From Clavulina sp. PMI_390 (Eukaryota; Basidiomycota; Agaricomycetes; Cantharellales; Hydnaceae), in the NCBI GenBank assembly GCA_015039315.1, contig WIDE01000065.1, positions 93,502 through 157,501 on the forward strand: 64,000 nucleotides of DNA. The letters are read 5' to 3'. Both the position numbers and the translations under genes were made by a program. The notes under the pieces were generated by a model. The model saw only the letters and a list, made by a program, of their open reading frames with translations. It was not told the DNA's origin and searched no databases. This document shows, piece after piece, positions 1 to 11,452 of this stretch. The number at the start of each line of letters is the position of its first letter. Positions within the stretch are counted from its first letter, which is position 1.

Positions 1-1264
1 TTGGAGGTCTTCGCCGTGAAGGACGATTAAGACATTGGGTTTGAGCTCAACGGAATAAAATAGCATACTTTTGAAGGGGTAGGGGAGGCTTCGTCTGAGG
101 TGGGTTCCCATTCTTCGCTTTGTTCATCATAAGCCAAGGTTGTAGGAAACGAGAACAGTGCTGAGAGCCATTGATCTTCCATATACAACGAGTCAAATAG
201 CCGGATCCTGTCATTGCCTTCTGCTTTGTTTGCTGGCGGGGGCAGCAGTACGGTTGGTGGAACGCTTGTACGCAAGCCACACGCAGTCATCAAACGGCAA
301 GCAGCGCTGACGGTGATGAAGCTTTCTTCTAGTCGTCGGTTCTTCGCGAGATAGTAGCCAAGAAGAGTGCTGGCCCATAGGAAGTGTGGGATGCGATCTG
401 CAAGCATGAGAGCCTGGTTCAAAAAGAAGCGACTGCGCTCAAGGAAGTAGGGCTCTAGTTGCGCAAGGGGGCCTCCGATAATGTTGCATGCGGCGAGATA
501 GCATGCATTCAGCAGACAGGGATGGATCGCTTTAGGGTGGGAAGGGGGAAGGGAGAGGCATTGGAGAAAGTAGGGGAGGTCCATGTTGAAATAGTTCTGG
601 AATCTATGTGGTAGGAAGAGGCATATGCTTCACACGTCGGATGGGGATGAATGTCAGGAATAGTCTGTAGGAGGCGATCGGACGCACAGATATCGTGACA
701 TAGGGAGTGGAACCTCCTCTCCGATTGACCATTGAAAAGATTTCAGATGAAGCTCTACAGCTCTCCTCTCGATGACTCCCTCCAACCCACCGCTCTCCAT
801 TGGTTGTCTATCCACTGGCTCCCTGTCCTTATACCAAAGGTATATCGACAGCAAGGATGTGTCTGAATGTGTGGGAATTTTCGTTTTGGGGTCACCCAAG
901 TCCATGATGCGTTCTCGTAGTCTGGTCGATGTTATGAGTAGTTCATGCTTTGATGAAAGCATGAGCTTGTTCACTTCTAGTTGTAGCCTCAGTATTCGGG
1001 CTTGCATAAGGTCGGCCACTGGACGACGAGTTGCCCGACTGGAGAAATAAGCGCATTCCTTCTGAAGTCGTAGGCATCGAGAGCACTCAGGTTTCACTCC
1101 ATCGCATTTCTAGAGTTGCAGGAACGCCCCATCGAATCGAAGAGAAAAAGTAATGTTGGATGTGGATAATGAGAAGTTGGACAGCAAGGAAACAATCATC
1201 TTTGCACACATACCAGCTTTTGTCCTCGACATTGGGCGCAAGCAGAGCCCTTCCCGAGATTCAT
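1..1264 (-). CDS. Zn(II)2Cys6 fungal transcription factor, copy 1 (partial, 3' end outside window)
   Basis: A nuclear DNA-binding regulator of the Gal4-type family. Exons read as 1264-1214, 1109-688 and 627-69, with a GTATGC donor at 68 leading off the window. The zinc cluster is split by the first intron and reads CAQCRGQKLKC then DGVKPECSRC then LRLQKEC, giving the CX2CX6CX6CX2CX6C spacing. A leucine-rich linker (about residues 50-90) follows, then the start of the fungal regulatory domain (LPYFLQCLSLPPSHPK, ALMLADRIPHFLW, CRLMTACGL). It is a close paralogue of the gene at 11453-13553, with introns at the same places, and it faces the opposite way. The start at 1264 gives MNLGKGSAC directly before the cluster, matching the short N-terminus of the paralogue. 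Its target is unknown; divergence from the ABCC transporter next door suggests, but does not prove, a link. Confidence 0.85.
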
Positions 1265-2019
1265 AGCTCATCAGTGATATTATGCGTCACTGAAGAGGTA
1301 GAAGCGTCAGAAGGTCAATGACTCGTGGGGCTTTCTCGGCGATTATTGACCGTTGCACTTGGCGGCGAAGCTTAATCTCGATACATTCCAAATACCGCGA
1401 GGTTGGCCCGAGATGGAGCACTGGACAACATTTGAACACGTTGTTTTGGCAACTTTAGGCGTTGCTACCCAGTGGAGGTGGGCGAAATGTGGAGTAGGTC
1501 CGACGCACTGGTTTACCTTTGCCTCCGCACATGTCCAAACGGCGTGAGCCCCCTAAATGTGATGGGTAGAAGCCAGAAACCTGAGATATTAGCTCCCTCC
1601 ATTTCTGTGGTCGAAATCATCTTGTCGACAGGGTGTAGGTTGGATGAGGACTCCTGTCATCCCTTGCCATTCTGTGACTGCGGTCATTGATTACCCGAAG
1701 CAATAGCAAAATGAGAGAGGCAGCATCGAATTTTCAATCTAGATTTTGACACAATGGACCCGCGGGGAGGGTAAATCAAAATCGGAGGCAGGTAAACCCT
1801 GAACACCATGTGCTCGCAAACTCGGCTGAGCGATAAAAGCTGATGCAGTTTATTTGGGCGGAAAGAAGCGTGGGAATGCATGCCCACCATTCCTCGGACG
1901 ACTATAAATAATCAAGCGATTGATCGCGTGTATCTGTTCTTTTACCTCGTAGAACCATTAGGCGCTCTTACGTCTATCTAGGGGTGCGCTCTGCTGTCTA
2001 TCGCCGTATCTTTGCAGTA
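1265..2019. promoter_or_regulatory. Divergent intergenic region between regulator copy 1 and the ABCC transporter
   Basis: About 750 bp between two divergent starts with no convincing coding potential. TATAAATA at 1903-1910 lies about 110 bp before the transporter ATG. A CCGCGG palindrome lies at 1760-1765, the everted-CGG form that some Zn2Cys6 dimers bind. Short open frames here lack codon or splice support. Confidence 0.5.
1903..1910 (+). promoter_or_regulatory. Putative TATA box of the ABCC transporter gene
   Basis: TATAAATA lies about 110 bp upstream of the transporter ATG. The position suits a fungal core promoter. No transcript evidence is available from sequence alone. Confidence 0.4.
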
Positions 2020-5000
2020 ATGGGTCCTCAGTTGCCTCTCTCGAGGCTGAGGATTGCTGAACTAGCTGCCAGCGACAAGTGAGCGACTTCCCAAGTTTCT
2101 GCCATGAAGCGGTGCACTAATGTTACCATTATAGCTTCTGGTTCGACACACGCACCATTCCGGTGTATGTTGCGATTGGGTCACTCCTTGTGATAATTCG
2201 CCATTCTGCTGCCCAGCTCTTCCGTCGTCGCGAAGGATTCGATAAAGCTGACGAGGAGCGTCCTAGCGTTTGGCTTCGAATCCGCGCTTCTGCTACGTCG
2301 TTTGGACTCTATCTCTTCCTTCTGAGGGCTCTTCGTGTCTTGTCTTGCATCGCCCTTCTCGTTCTGTCAATCCATTCTCTCACCGTACAAGATCCCGATG
2401 TGTCTCACGCCAACGAACCCTATCGTCGCTCCACTACGATAGCTGAATGTGTCTTCTTTGTGAGTTCCTACCTCTAAAATGTAGACTACTTACTGATGAT
2501 GGTATTAGGCCTACACGACATGTGTGTCCATTGGTACGCTTGTGTTGCCTACACAGCCGAGGCATATTGCCATAAGGCACGCGTTTCTCTTGCTCCTGGC
2601 GGAATTTGGGGTGTACTTTTATCGGGACCTGTATCCCTTGTGCACATACACAAGGCAGCCGTTGGATATTGCCGAAGGAAAGGGACTCTGGATTAGATTA
2701 GCTATATTGGCATTTGCATCCTTGATAATTCCATTGGTGGCCCCTCGTGAATATATTCCAATCGATCCGAAAGTGCGTCAAAACACACAAGACGCCGCAC
2801 AGGACGTCGCAAATACTCAGCTGAACCCTCCCATAGAATCCCAATGACCCGAATTCGGAGCAGACGGCGTCGGTGTTGTCCAAGATTTCTTTCTCCTTTA
2901 TGGATCGCCTGGTCTACCTCGGGTACAAGCACCCCCACGTTCCATTCGACCTCCTCCCTAGTCTCTGTGATTATGATCGCGGGGCATACCTCAACGAACG
3001 CGGCCGCGATTACATTCGGCCTTCCTTGGCAAAGAAGCGGCACTCTTTTGTATGGAGGCTGTTGGTGTTGTTCCGTAAGTCATTTATTTCTCAATTGAGT
3101 CATCCCTCGCTCTTCTGTGCCAAGGCTAAATACGTTGAACAGGTGCCGAATTTCTCGTTCTTATTGCATGCACGATTAGCCGCGCAATCTTCGGATTCCT
3201 CGCTCCAGTCTCTCTTAATAGAATTTTAAGCTATATTGAGACTGATGGGAAAGGTGCGACTATTCGCCCATGGTACGCTAGCCGATAGTCACAATTCAAC
3301 TATATCACTGACTTTACGATCAGGGTTTGGATCATCGTATTCTTCTCGGCTCCTGTATTATCTTCAATATTCTTCCAGCTCTACATCTTCGGTTCTGTAA
3401 GTCATATAGCTCCTCGTTCTCAAGTTTGCTCTAAACTTTGTTGTTGGGTTCATAGACCCATCTCCTGGTTCAAGTGGAATCTACCGTCACGCAAGCGGTG
3501 TTCGAGCATGCTCTACGCATCCGTATGAAGACCACGCCGACCGAAGATAGTGCCGCCGCGGCCGCGGCTCCTAAGCGAGAGAGCCCTAAAGGGGGCAAAG
3601 CGAGGAATATGGAGGGGAAAATTAACAATCTGATTTCTTCGGACCTCGAGAACATTGTCAACACTCGAGATGTCATTCAGCTGCTGTTCTACTCTCCCCT
3701 ACAGGCCATCATGGGCATCGCGTTCCTCTGGACGTTGCTAGGATGGAGGTACGCCGCCCATGCTTGCTAATGTGAAAACCTCAATTGCTAATATCAAGCT
3801 CAATGTCCGCATTTAGTGCCCTCGTTGGTTTGGCCGTTATGGTTCTTGGTATGTACGTGCCCGGAAAGATCGCTGCGCGTATCCATGCCATCCAAGTCCT
3901 TCAGTCCAAAGCCGTAAGCCTCATTTTACTCGATTCACCATTCACACTCACATCGCCCTCAATTTTTCAGACCGATGCTCGGGTACAATACGTCACAGAG
4001 AGTGAGTGGTGTTTTCAAACCTTTTACCAATCCGTCGAGTCATCCTCATTCTCATCATATCCCGCGAGCAGCGTTGAGCGTCGTCCGCCTGATCAAGATG
4101 TTTGGTTATGAAACCAAGATGGAGGAACAGATTGCTGAGAAACGTGAAGCTGAGATCAAGCTTGTAAAGAGGAGATACAACGTGGGCGTTGTTAACGCAG
4201 TATACAAGTGCGTCGGCCTGGGTGACTTTGATATCCAAGCCTTGCTGATTTCCTCCCACAGCTGGCTCCTCCCCGTCTTCACTAGTCCGTCACTGTCGTC
4301 GCCTTACCATCGTAGCTCCCCGCACTCATAATTTCCCTCCAGTGTTAATCACGTTCTTCATCTATACGTACTACATGGGGAAACCTCTCACTGGTACGTG
4401 GCCTTGGCCGTTTGCTTGTTTCAAATAATGACAGTCGCTGACCATGTGCTGTTGCAGCTTCGACGGTCAGCCTAAGGCATCATTCTTCTTCTCTTCTAGT
4501 ACTCAAATACCATCCATCAGGTGTTCTCTTCTGTTGCGGTCTTCGATGCATTGCGTCAAGAGGTCAGTCCACCGTACATCTGCTGTCAATCCGTCGATTA
4601 ACTGACGTTGGGGTGGCCCTGGTAGTTGGCTCGGCTCAACTGGATGCTGCCGGGCTTCATAGCCGGCAAAGTCAGTATGGATCGTTTGGATGGTCGGTCC
4701 ACAGCCACACATTTGTTAAACAGAGTTTCTGACTTTATCATCACCTTCATGACGCAGAATTCTTCTACGAGGTACGCATCCCGACTTCTGATGACAACAA
4801 TAACTAGCTGACATATCATTCAAGACCGAAGTATTGGACAGATTTGCTGAGAATGAGAACGAGAACGACACGGTGGAAAGCTTCCTCCCTCCAGTCGCGG
4901 ACCCAGATGCTCTCGGTTTCCATAATGCTGTGTTCGCCTGGGATAATTCGGCAGATTCAGCATCAGGAAGTGCTCCTGCTACCCCTATGACCTCTTCGAG

Positions 5001-8000
5001 CACCCCTGGCTCTGGCGGCTCACGTCGTTTCCGCCTTCAGGTTCCAGGCGATTTGTACTTTGAACCTGGAGTCCTGAACCTGATTCTGGGCCCGACGGGT
5101 TCTGGGAAGACCTCCATGCTGTTGGCTTTGTTGGGAGAGATGCATTTTGTTCCCTCTGGGCCCGACTCGTGGTATAATCTTCCAAGGCATAATGGAGTCT
5201 CCTATGCTGCACAGTCGCCTTGGGTGTTGAACCGGACGATCAAGGTCAGTTATTGTCATCCCGAAGAACCTTAGCATAGTGATTTCACTTACTAGCTGAG
5301 TCTTTAGGACAACATCCTTTTCGGAGAGGAGTACGATGAGGACCGGTACAAAACAGGTTCGTGTTAAATTTTGCTGCCCAGATTATTAGCTGCTGAAGGC
5401 AAGAGGCACGACTAGTCCTTTCGCAATGTGCGCTGGAGCCCGACCTAGAATTATTCCAGGTCAGTTTCGCCTGCTCTTCCTTGGGAGGGGGTATAGTACT
5501 CTAACCCATACGGTCATTTGATAGGCCGGAGATGAAACAGAAGTGCGTTCTTGCTGTTCCTTTCTCGACAAGGGGATAGACTCATAGCGTTTTCCGTGAT
5601 CCTTAGGTTGGAGAAAAGGGTTTGACTTTGAGGCAAGCCATCTGATTTTCCCTATATCACATGCTCTCATGATAAAATGCGACTTAGTGGCGGCCAGAAA
5701 GCTCGTATCAGTCTCGCTCGAGCCGTATACTCCAAGGTTTGTGATGCTTGCTTGCATTCCAGCATAACCAGATGTTTAACAACTCCATAGGCCCAAATCG
5801 TGCTCCTCGATGATGTCCTTTCTGCCCTAGATGTACACACCGCCCGTTCGATTGTTCAAAAATGCTTCGCGGGTAGTTTGCTGAAAGGACGCACTGTGGT
5901 TCTTGTAACCCACAACATCGCCCTGGCCGCCAAACACGCAAAATACTTTGTGACGATTGCTGCGGATGGGACCATCTCAAGTAGCAATTATCTAGCGGAT
6001 GCGCTCAAAGAAGATGACGTGCGGGCGGAGCTTGTTGAGAATGCTGAAGCCGTCAAAAAAGCAGATACAGCTGTTGACGGCTCAGCCCTGTTGCCCACCA
6101 AGACAGAGGTACCGAAGGCTAGCGGCAAGCTAATTGTGGCAGAAGAGGTGGCTCTTGGTCGGGTTACTACACGATCCCGTACGTACCCTGTGCCTCCCTT
6201 ATAGCTGATGACGCTGACATTCTGCCTTAGTGATGCTCTTCCTCTCCAATGTTGGAAATCCCGCGTTCTGGGCCACTTGGTGGGGTCTCAACTTGATCAA
6301 TGAAACTTTTGTTGTGTGAGTTCCTCCATCTCACGTGTCTCGGTTATGCCGCTGATGCAACCCGTTACAATGATTGGGGCTTAGGATCCTGACTTGGTGG
6401 TTGGGTATGTGGGCCTTGGCTTATCAGGAGGCGAAGGACCCCTCTGAGGTTTCTGTACCATTGTGAGCTGCCGCGTTATCATGCTACGACTCCACCGAAG
6501 TCTAATACTCTATTACAGCTACATGAGTCGCTACCTTGGGATAATCTTGATTTCTCTTGTCAACTATGGTTAGTCTATTGCTTCATCGCGTGGTAGCCGC
6601 ACTGACGAGCGATTTGTAGTCGCTGTAAGCCTCAAGGATATCTATTCTGTTTGACTCGGCGTTCACACCCCTTCGCCTCTCTAGATCTGGCTATTCTTCA
6701 TCCAAGGTGTCACTCGCGCGGCTGTTAAAATTCACAGCCTCCTGGTGAAATCGATTCTCAGCAGCACCTTAAGGTTCTTGGACACTACTCCCACTGGTCG
6801 CATCGTTTCCCGCTTCACGCAGGATACTCAGACTGTGGATCGGCAAATGTCGAATCATGTTCAGGTTTTGACATCGCTCACTTCAGGGATCATTCTCAAG
6901 CTCGCCACGATTGTCTTCTTCACCCCAATATATCTCGCTCCAGGGTTGTTCCTAGCGATTCTAGCGTTTATAGTCGGGCGAATCTATATGGCGGCTCAGT
7001 TATCTGTGAAAAGGTGAGGACTTGCTGGTGAAAATGGATGATGGCTGCTAATGACAACTGCAGAGAGCGGAGCAATCGTCGATCCCCCGTCTTCTCGACG
7101 TTCGGTGCCGCTATTGGTGGACTCACCAGCATAAGGGCATACGGTGCTCAAGCAGCGTTTCAGAAGGATCTTCTGCAGCTTGTTGATGATTATATGAGGT
7201 CTTCGCGTGGATTCTTTAACCTCAACAGGTATGCTCTTATGCTTCGTTTTTGTTCTTCACTAACACTTCCTTCTTAGATGGATAGGGGTTAGAATCGACT
7301 TCATGGGCGCCATTTTTTCGACCAGTCTCGCTATGTGAGCCGGGCAATTCTCCTCAGTATTATATGCAACTTGCTCTTACTTTCTTTTTAGTCATCTTAT
7401 GTACTATGTGAAGTCGACCAATGCATCCATCACCGGCCTCCAGTTGAGCCAAGCAATCACATTCTCTGGTTTGCTGTTGTGGTGGTACGCCCATATTAAT
7501 ATATATTTACTATAATAAACCCACTATCTCTCACATATCTTTGCTTCGCTAGGGTGCGGTTTGCTAACGATGCGGAGGTGTCTGGTAAGCCTTGGAGTTT
7601 ATTCTTCTTAGAAGAAAGAAGATCCTAAGCTTTGTGTGTAGCAAACAGTCTGGAGCGAATCCAAGGTTATCTTGACATTGACCACGAGGCGCCTCCTTCG
7701 GCTGAGGGTGTCCCACCCGCGGCTTGGCCAACCAGTGGAAATCTCGTTGTGAAAGACTTGTCTGCTCGGTACTCTGCTGATGGCCCTGAAGTCCTACACA
7801 AGCTTTCCTTTACAATAAAGTCAGGGGAGAAGGTTGGCGTTGTTGGTAGAACCGGTTCTGGGAAGTCATCCTTGACCCTCAGCTTACTTCGTTTGATCCC
7901 CACCGAGGGTGATGTGCTTTATGACGACCGCAATACTGGCACGATGAACCTAGAAGACCTGCGAAAGGCCGTGACCATCATTCCACAACAGCCAGAACTC

Positions 8001-8615
8001 CTTGTGAGTCCAGAAGAATACTTCTCGTTTCACGAATGACCACTGATCGAATCATTCATTGCCTAAAGTCTGGAACAATCCGACAAAACCTCGATCCTTT
8101 TAGTGCTCACGACGACGCCGCGTTGAATGATGCCCTGCGGTCTGCTGGATTATTCAGCCTCCAAGCTGAGCTCCCCGAGGACCAGCGCATCACCCTAGAC
8201 TCCAAGGTGGGAAGCGGCGGCGAAAACTTCTCCCTTGGACAGCGCCAGATCATTGCCTTGGCTCGGGCCCTCGTCCGAAGGAGCAAGGTTCTCATCCTCG
8301 ATGAGGCCACGGCATCATTAGGTTTGTCCCAATGCCTCACCCCACACCTCACCAAGTCTAATGTACATCGCAGATCATGCGACGGATAACCTTGTCCAAG
8401 AGACTCTCAAGACGGATTTCAAGGACGCGACGCTCATCACCGTTGCCCATCGCCTGCAAACTATCATGAATTCAGACAAGATCATGGTCCTAGATGCTGG
8501 CAATATCGTTGAGTATGACTCGCCAAAACATTTGCTCGATGTTCCGGGAGGATCTTTCAAAGCTCTTGTCGATGGAAGTGGCGACAGTGAGAATCTGTAC
8601 AAGATGGCAGCTTAG
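2020..8615 (+). CDS. ABCC-type (MRP/multidrug-resistance-associated) ABC transporter
   Basis: A full-size ATP-driven exporter, likely in the plasma or vacuolar membrane. The start ATG at 2020 gives [18 protein letters not shown], spliced to [11 protein letters not shown]. An N-terminal membrane region (three or more hydrophobic segments up to about 2750) is followed by [12 protein letters not shown], typical of fungal ABCC linkers, then the first transmembrane domain. NBD1 has Walker [10 protein letters not shown] (about 5090), signature [17 protein letters not shown] (about 5690) and Walker B with D-loop [12 protein letters not shown]. The second membrane domain spans roughly 6230-7560. NBD2 has Walker [10 protein letters not shown] (about 7850), a variant signature [15 protein letters not shown], Walker [13 protein letters not shown] and the H-loop ITVAHRLQ. 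The D-loop is completed across an intron at about 8321-8373. At least 15 short introns, no frame break seen. Substrate unknown; family members export glutathione conjugates, toxins or metabolites. Confidence 0.93.
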
Positions 8616-9141
8616 GCCACATGAATCATTCGTCAATGGCCCAAGGGACTTTTCAAATTTGATGCTTATGGACATTACAAAAATAAAATATTCAACACGT
8701 GTTGCAATCATAGCTACATGACTCGGTGGAATAGCATGTTCCTGCTGCTACCTAATTATAAGGAACATTCTTCATGAAATATCATATCCGGCGCTCGATG
8801 GAGCATCGATTCGATGGCTTCCTCGTGCCCAGGGGGCAAAGGCTACCACAATACTAGTCTAAAATGAAGGACAACGGGCTTTCGGAGAAAGAGTCGAGTC
8901 CGCTACGAGTGAGCTTCAGATTACGCCTCAGAAGACGGTGAGACTTGGACAGAATACAATGAATAACACCCCCACCCTCGTAGTGAGAGGATGAGAACGT
9001 TGTCCAAGGCGACACTGGAAGCGAGAGAAACCTGGAGATCTGCTGGCCTTGCAAATATCTTCCCCCACGCAGTTCTTGAGGTCATGGGGCTGAAATTGGC
9101 TTCGTAGTGTAGAATGAATGGTTGACGAACAATATAGATAT
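8616..9141. other. Intergenic, convergent 3' ends of the transporter and F-box genes
   Basis: Non-coding stretch between two converging genes. AATAAAATA near 8683 could serve in 3' processing of the transporter transcript. An open minus-strand frame at 8854-9054 could be an extra 3' exon of the F-box gene, but I see no splice pair that clearly joins it. Confidence 0.35.
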
Positions 9142-10760
9142 TCAAGTACAACGAATCACCATAACAGTCCATTCCTTCCCTACGGTATTCGTAGAGAAAA
9201 GCCACGAACCCGATCGTGCACAAACCCCTCCACAACCCCAGGTATTAGGACGGACACCAATGTCTGAGTTGTGGGTTGGCACAGTCAACAGGATTTGCTT
9301 TGTATACAGCGAATGCTCCTCGCGAGCATGTGGTATGGCAGCAAGCTGAAGCTGCTTATGGTTCGGACCGACTCTGGCTTCCCTCGTGGAATCGAGGCTG
9401 GTCACCAGCTGAAAATGAAGCGCGGGAGCCTCACTCCATGCGGGAACTGAGTACTCGTTCCACCGCCAGGGTTCACTGCTCAGCGGCAGATCATAGCAGG
9501 CCCCATGATCGGATATGGCTAGTATTCTTGAGAAGGTGTACTGATTCGTGAGGAACGAGACCCGAACAGCAGTAACCATCTCCTGCTCTGAGACTCGGAC
9601 CTTCCCCAGAGCATATATCTCGTACGACATGCGCTCCCAGAATTCACCATCGCTATCGTCCGCGACTCCGGAAATGTAAAATGTCCCAGCGTGGGTTTGC
9701 GTCGTTGGTCCAGCCATAAAGTGCAAGGTAAGGCAATTCTCATTCACCTCGCCACGAACTCGTACGATGGCTCCACCAAAGGTCACGATGAACGTTTCAA
9801 AGGAGCTGACAGTTGGAGGATTCACTGGATAGCTGAGAGTCTCGTCATCACGCGAGTCCCACAAAATTACTTTTTCCCCACTTGCGGGGCAAATCACCGC
9901 CCAGCGACCCGACAACCAACGGTTGGATCCTGGGTAATTGCTCCAGGTTGTCGTGCAGCCTGTTTCATGGAAAGATGGGAGAGATTGTTTAGAGGACCTC
10001 AACTCTACTGTCATCAGCTTGGAAGAATAACTGCCAGGATGGTGAATGGTCAGTGCTCAGTGATACGAAAAATATGGAGTAGGCGACGTACTTTTGATCC
10101 CTCGAAGTGCCAATATGGATGATGCAGTAAGATGATTGTGAGGCCGGGTCATGTATTATCTTCTCCAAATGGACATATGAGTCCAAGTGAGGCGGTGGCT
10201 CAAGTTGGAAAGTCGCAACGGGAAGTTGAGCGTCTTCAACAACTCCTTTGGCAGTGCAGGCATCCCAGCACAACAGATGTGATGCTGCTCCAAAGCGGGT
10301 ATTCGTAGCGAGGGCGACTATCCATCGACCACCAGGGGTCTGTCGCATAGACCGGTGCTGGAGAGTGAGACCAGGGTCAAAGCCGAGCTGAAATTGGGTT
10401 CGCTCGCTTTGCAGCGGAGGCAGCCAATGATTCGGATGAGTGGCTCGTGCGATCCTCTCCTTGCGGGTAGCTAGTTGAACGAGCGCGGGCAGCTCTTGAG
10501 AGATAAAGTCATCGGGGAGAGGCAAGCCCTCGTCTCGCAGTAGGTGGCGGCAGTACGTTGACCAGAAAGGCTTCGAAAGTCCAATCGATTGGCGAAATCT
10601 GCTAGAGGTCTAAAAATCAGGGAGTAAGTTAGTTAGCGTTCATTCTGATTTGATGGGGACGGGTGTGGTTGACCCAAGACAACCGAATCATACTGATGAC
10701 GTCAAGATGTTCCGTGATACACAAAAGCAGCTCAGGAGGGAGATCTTCCAACAGAACCAT
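9142..10760 (-). CDS. F-box protein with an unclassified beta-rich C-terminal region
   Basis: A likely substrate adaptor for an SCF ubiquitin ligase. Exons read as 10760-10674, 10609-10092 and 10030-9142. The N-terminus MVLLEDLPPELLLCITEHLD spliced to LSWTSSRFRQSIGLSKPFW is a standard F-box (residues about 4-45), followed by YCRHLLRDEGLPLP as in many basidiomycete F-box proteins. The first intron has a weak GTCAAC donor, but joining there restores the F-box frame exactly. The second intron (10031-10091) has GTACGT, an internal CTGAC and CAG. The remaining 400 or so residues contain repeated tryptophan-bearing strands (GGRWIVALAT, LSGRWAVICP) suggestive of a propeller-like fold, without clear WD repeats. 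The target is unknown, and the exact 3' end is less certain than the start. Confidence 0.75.
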
Positions 10761-11452
10761 GACCTTGAATGTTCGGGGGATGTAAAGTGTACAATCCAAT
10801 CGTTTTCTGTGAATGTTGAACGAGCGTGCTGATCAGTGCTGCGTGACACGAGTCACAACATGGGGCTAGAAGCGAGACCGTGCTGAGCATTCAGCAACGT
10901 CTTACACAATGATATCACTTTCATTCTCATACCCACAGCGCATAGCAGCTGGTGAATAAGCCATGAGCACTAAATGAGATGCGATAACAATAGCAGGAGG
11001 CATTCGGGTTGTCTCCCTTGACCGACGGCGTTGTGAGCCCTTGTGTGTGCCAGAAAGTAACTTGGTCATCTCAATGTCCTGCGGGATCCCGAACTGGCCG
11101 TGCTCTTGCAGGCTGGAAATTAATACCCGCCGCCCCTGGCAATTTGAATCACTCCAAGGTCCCAGGGCGCGCGGCGGCGAACGTCATGCCGGAGCGACCT
11201 TGGTTGCCAGGTTCTGAACCAGTGATTCTTTTTTTTCGCGAAACTCCTGACATATGGGGCGCTAGTTTGTGGGGTTTAGGATACGCGAATTCGGTATAAG
11301 AATGACCGACTCCCCGATCGACTTCATTGAACAATTTGGACACCTCGGTGCCGCGGCGCGGGGCGCGGCAACGCCACATGGGGGTGTCGATCCTTTCTGG
11401 AGTTCCCGCCTCCACTGGCAAACGCAGCAGTTTTTCGCCGACGACGTCTATC
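10761..11452. other. Divergent intergenic region between the F-box gene and regulator copy 2
   Basis: About 690 bp with no gene I can support. A short plus-strand frame at 11009-11299 and others near it lack splice context and family resemblance. The region should carry the promoters of both flanking genes. Confidence 0.4.

Noticed and set aside
2140..2160. GGTTCGACAC resembling a tRNA B box
   Set aside because: It lies in the transporter coding sequence, and no A box or cloverleaf can be drawn around it.
2848..2872. Apparent frame break in the transporter near 2840
   Set aside because: A 64-bp intron (2773-2836) ending CCATAG restores [12 protein letters not shown], the expected family motif.
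9691..10122. Plus-strand frame of 143 codons opposite the F-box gene
   Set aside because: Antisense shadow of the coding exon with no independent support.
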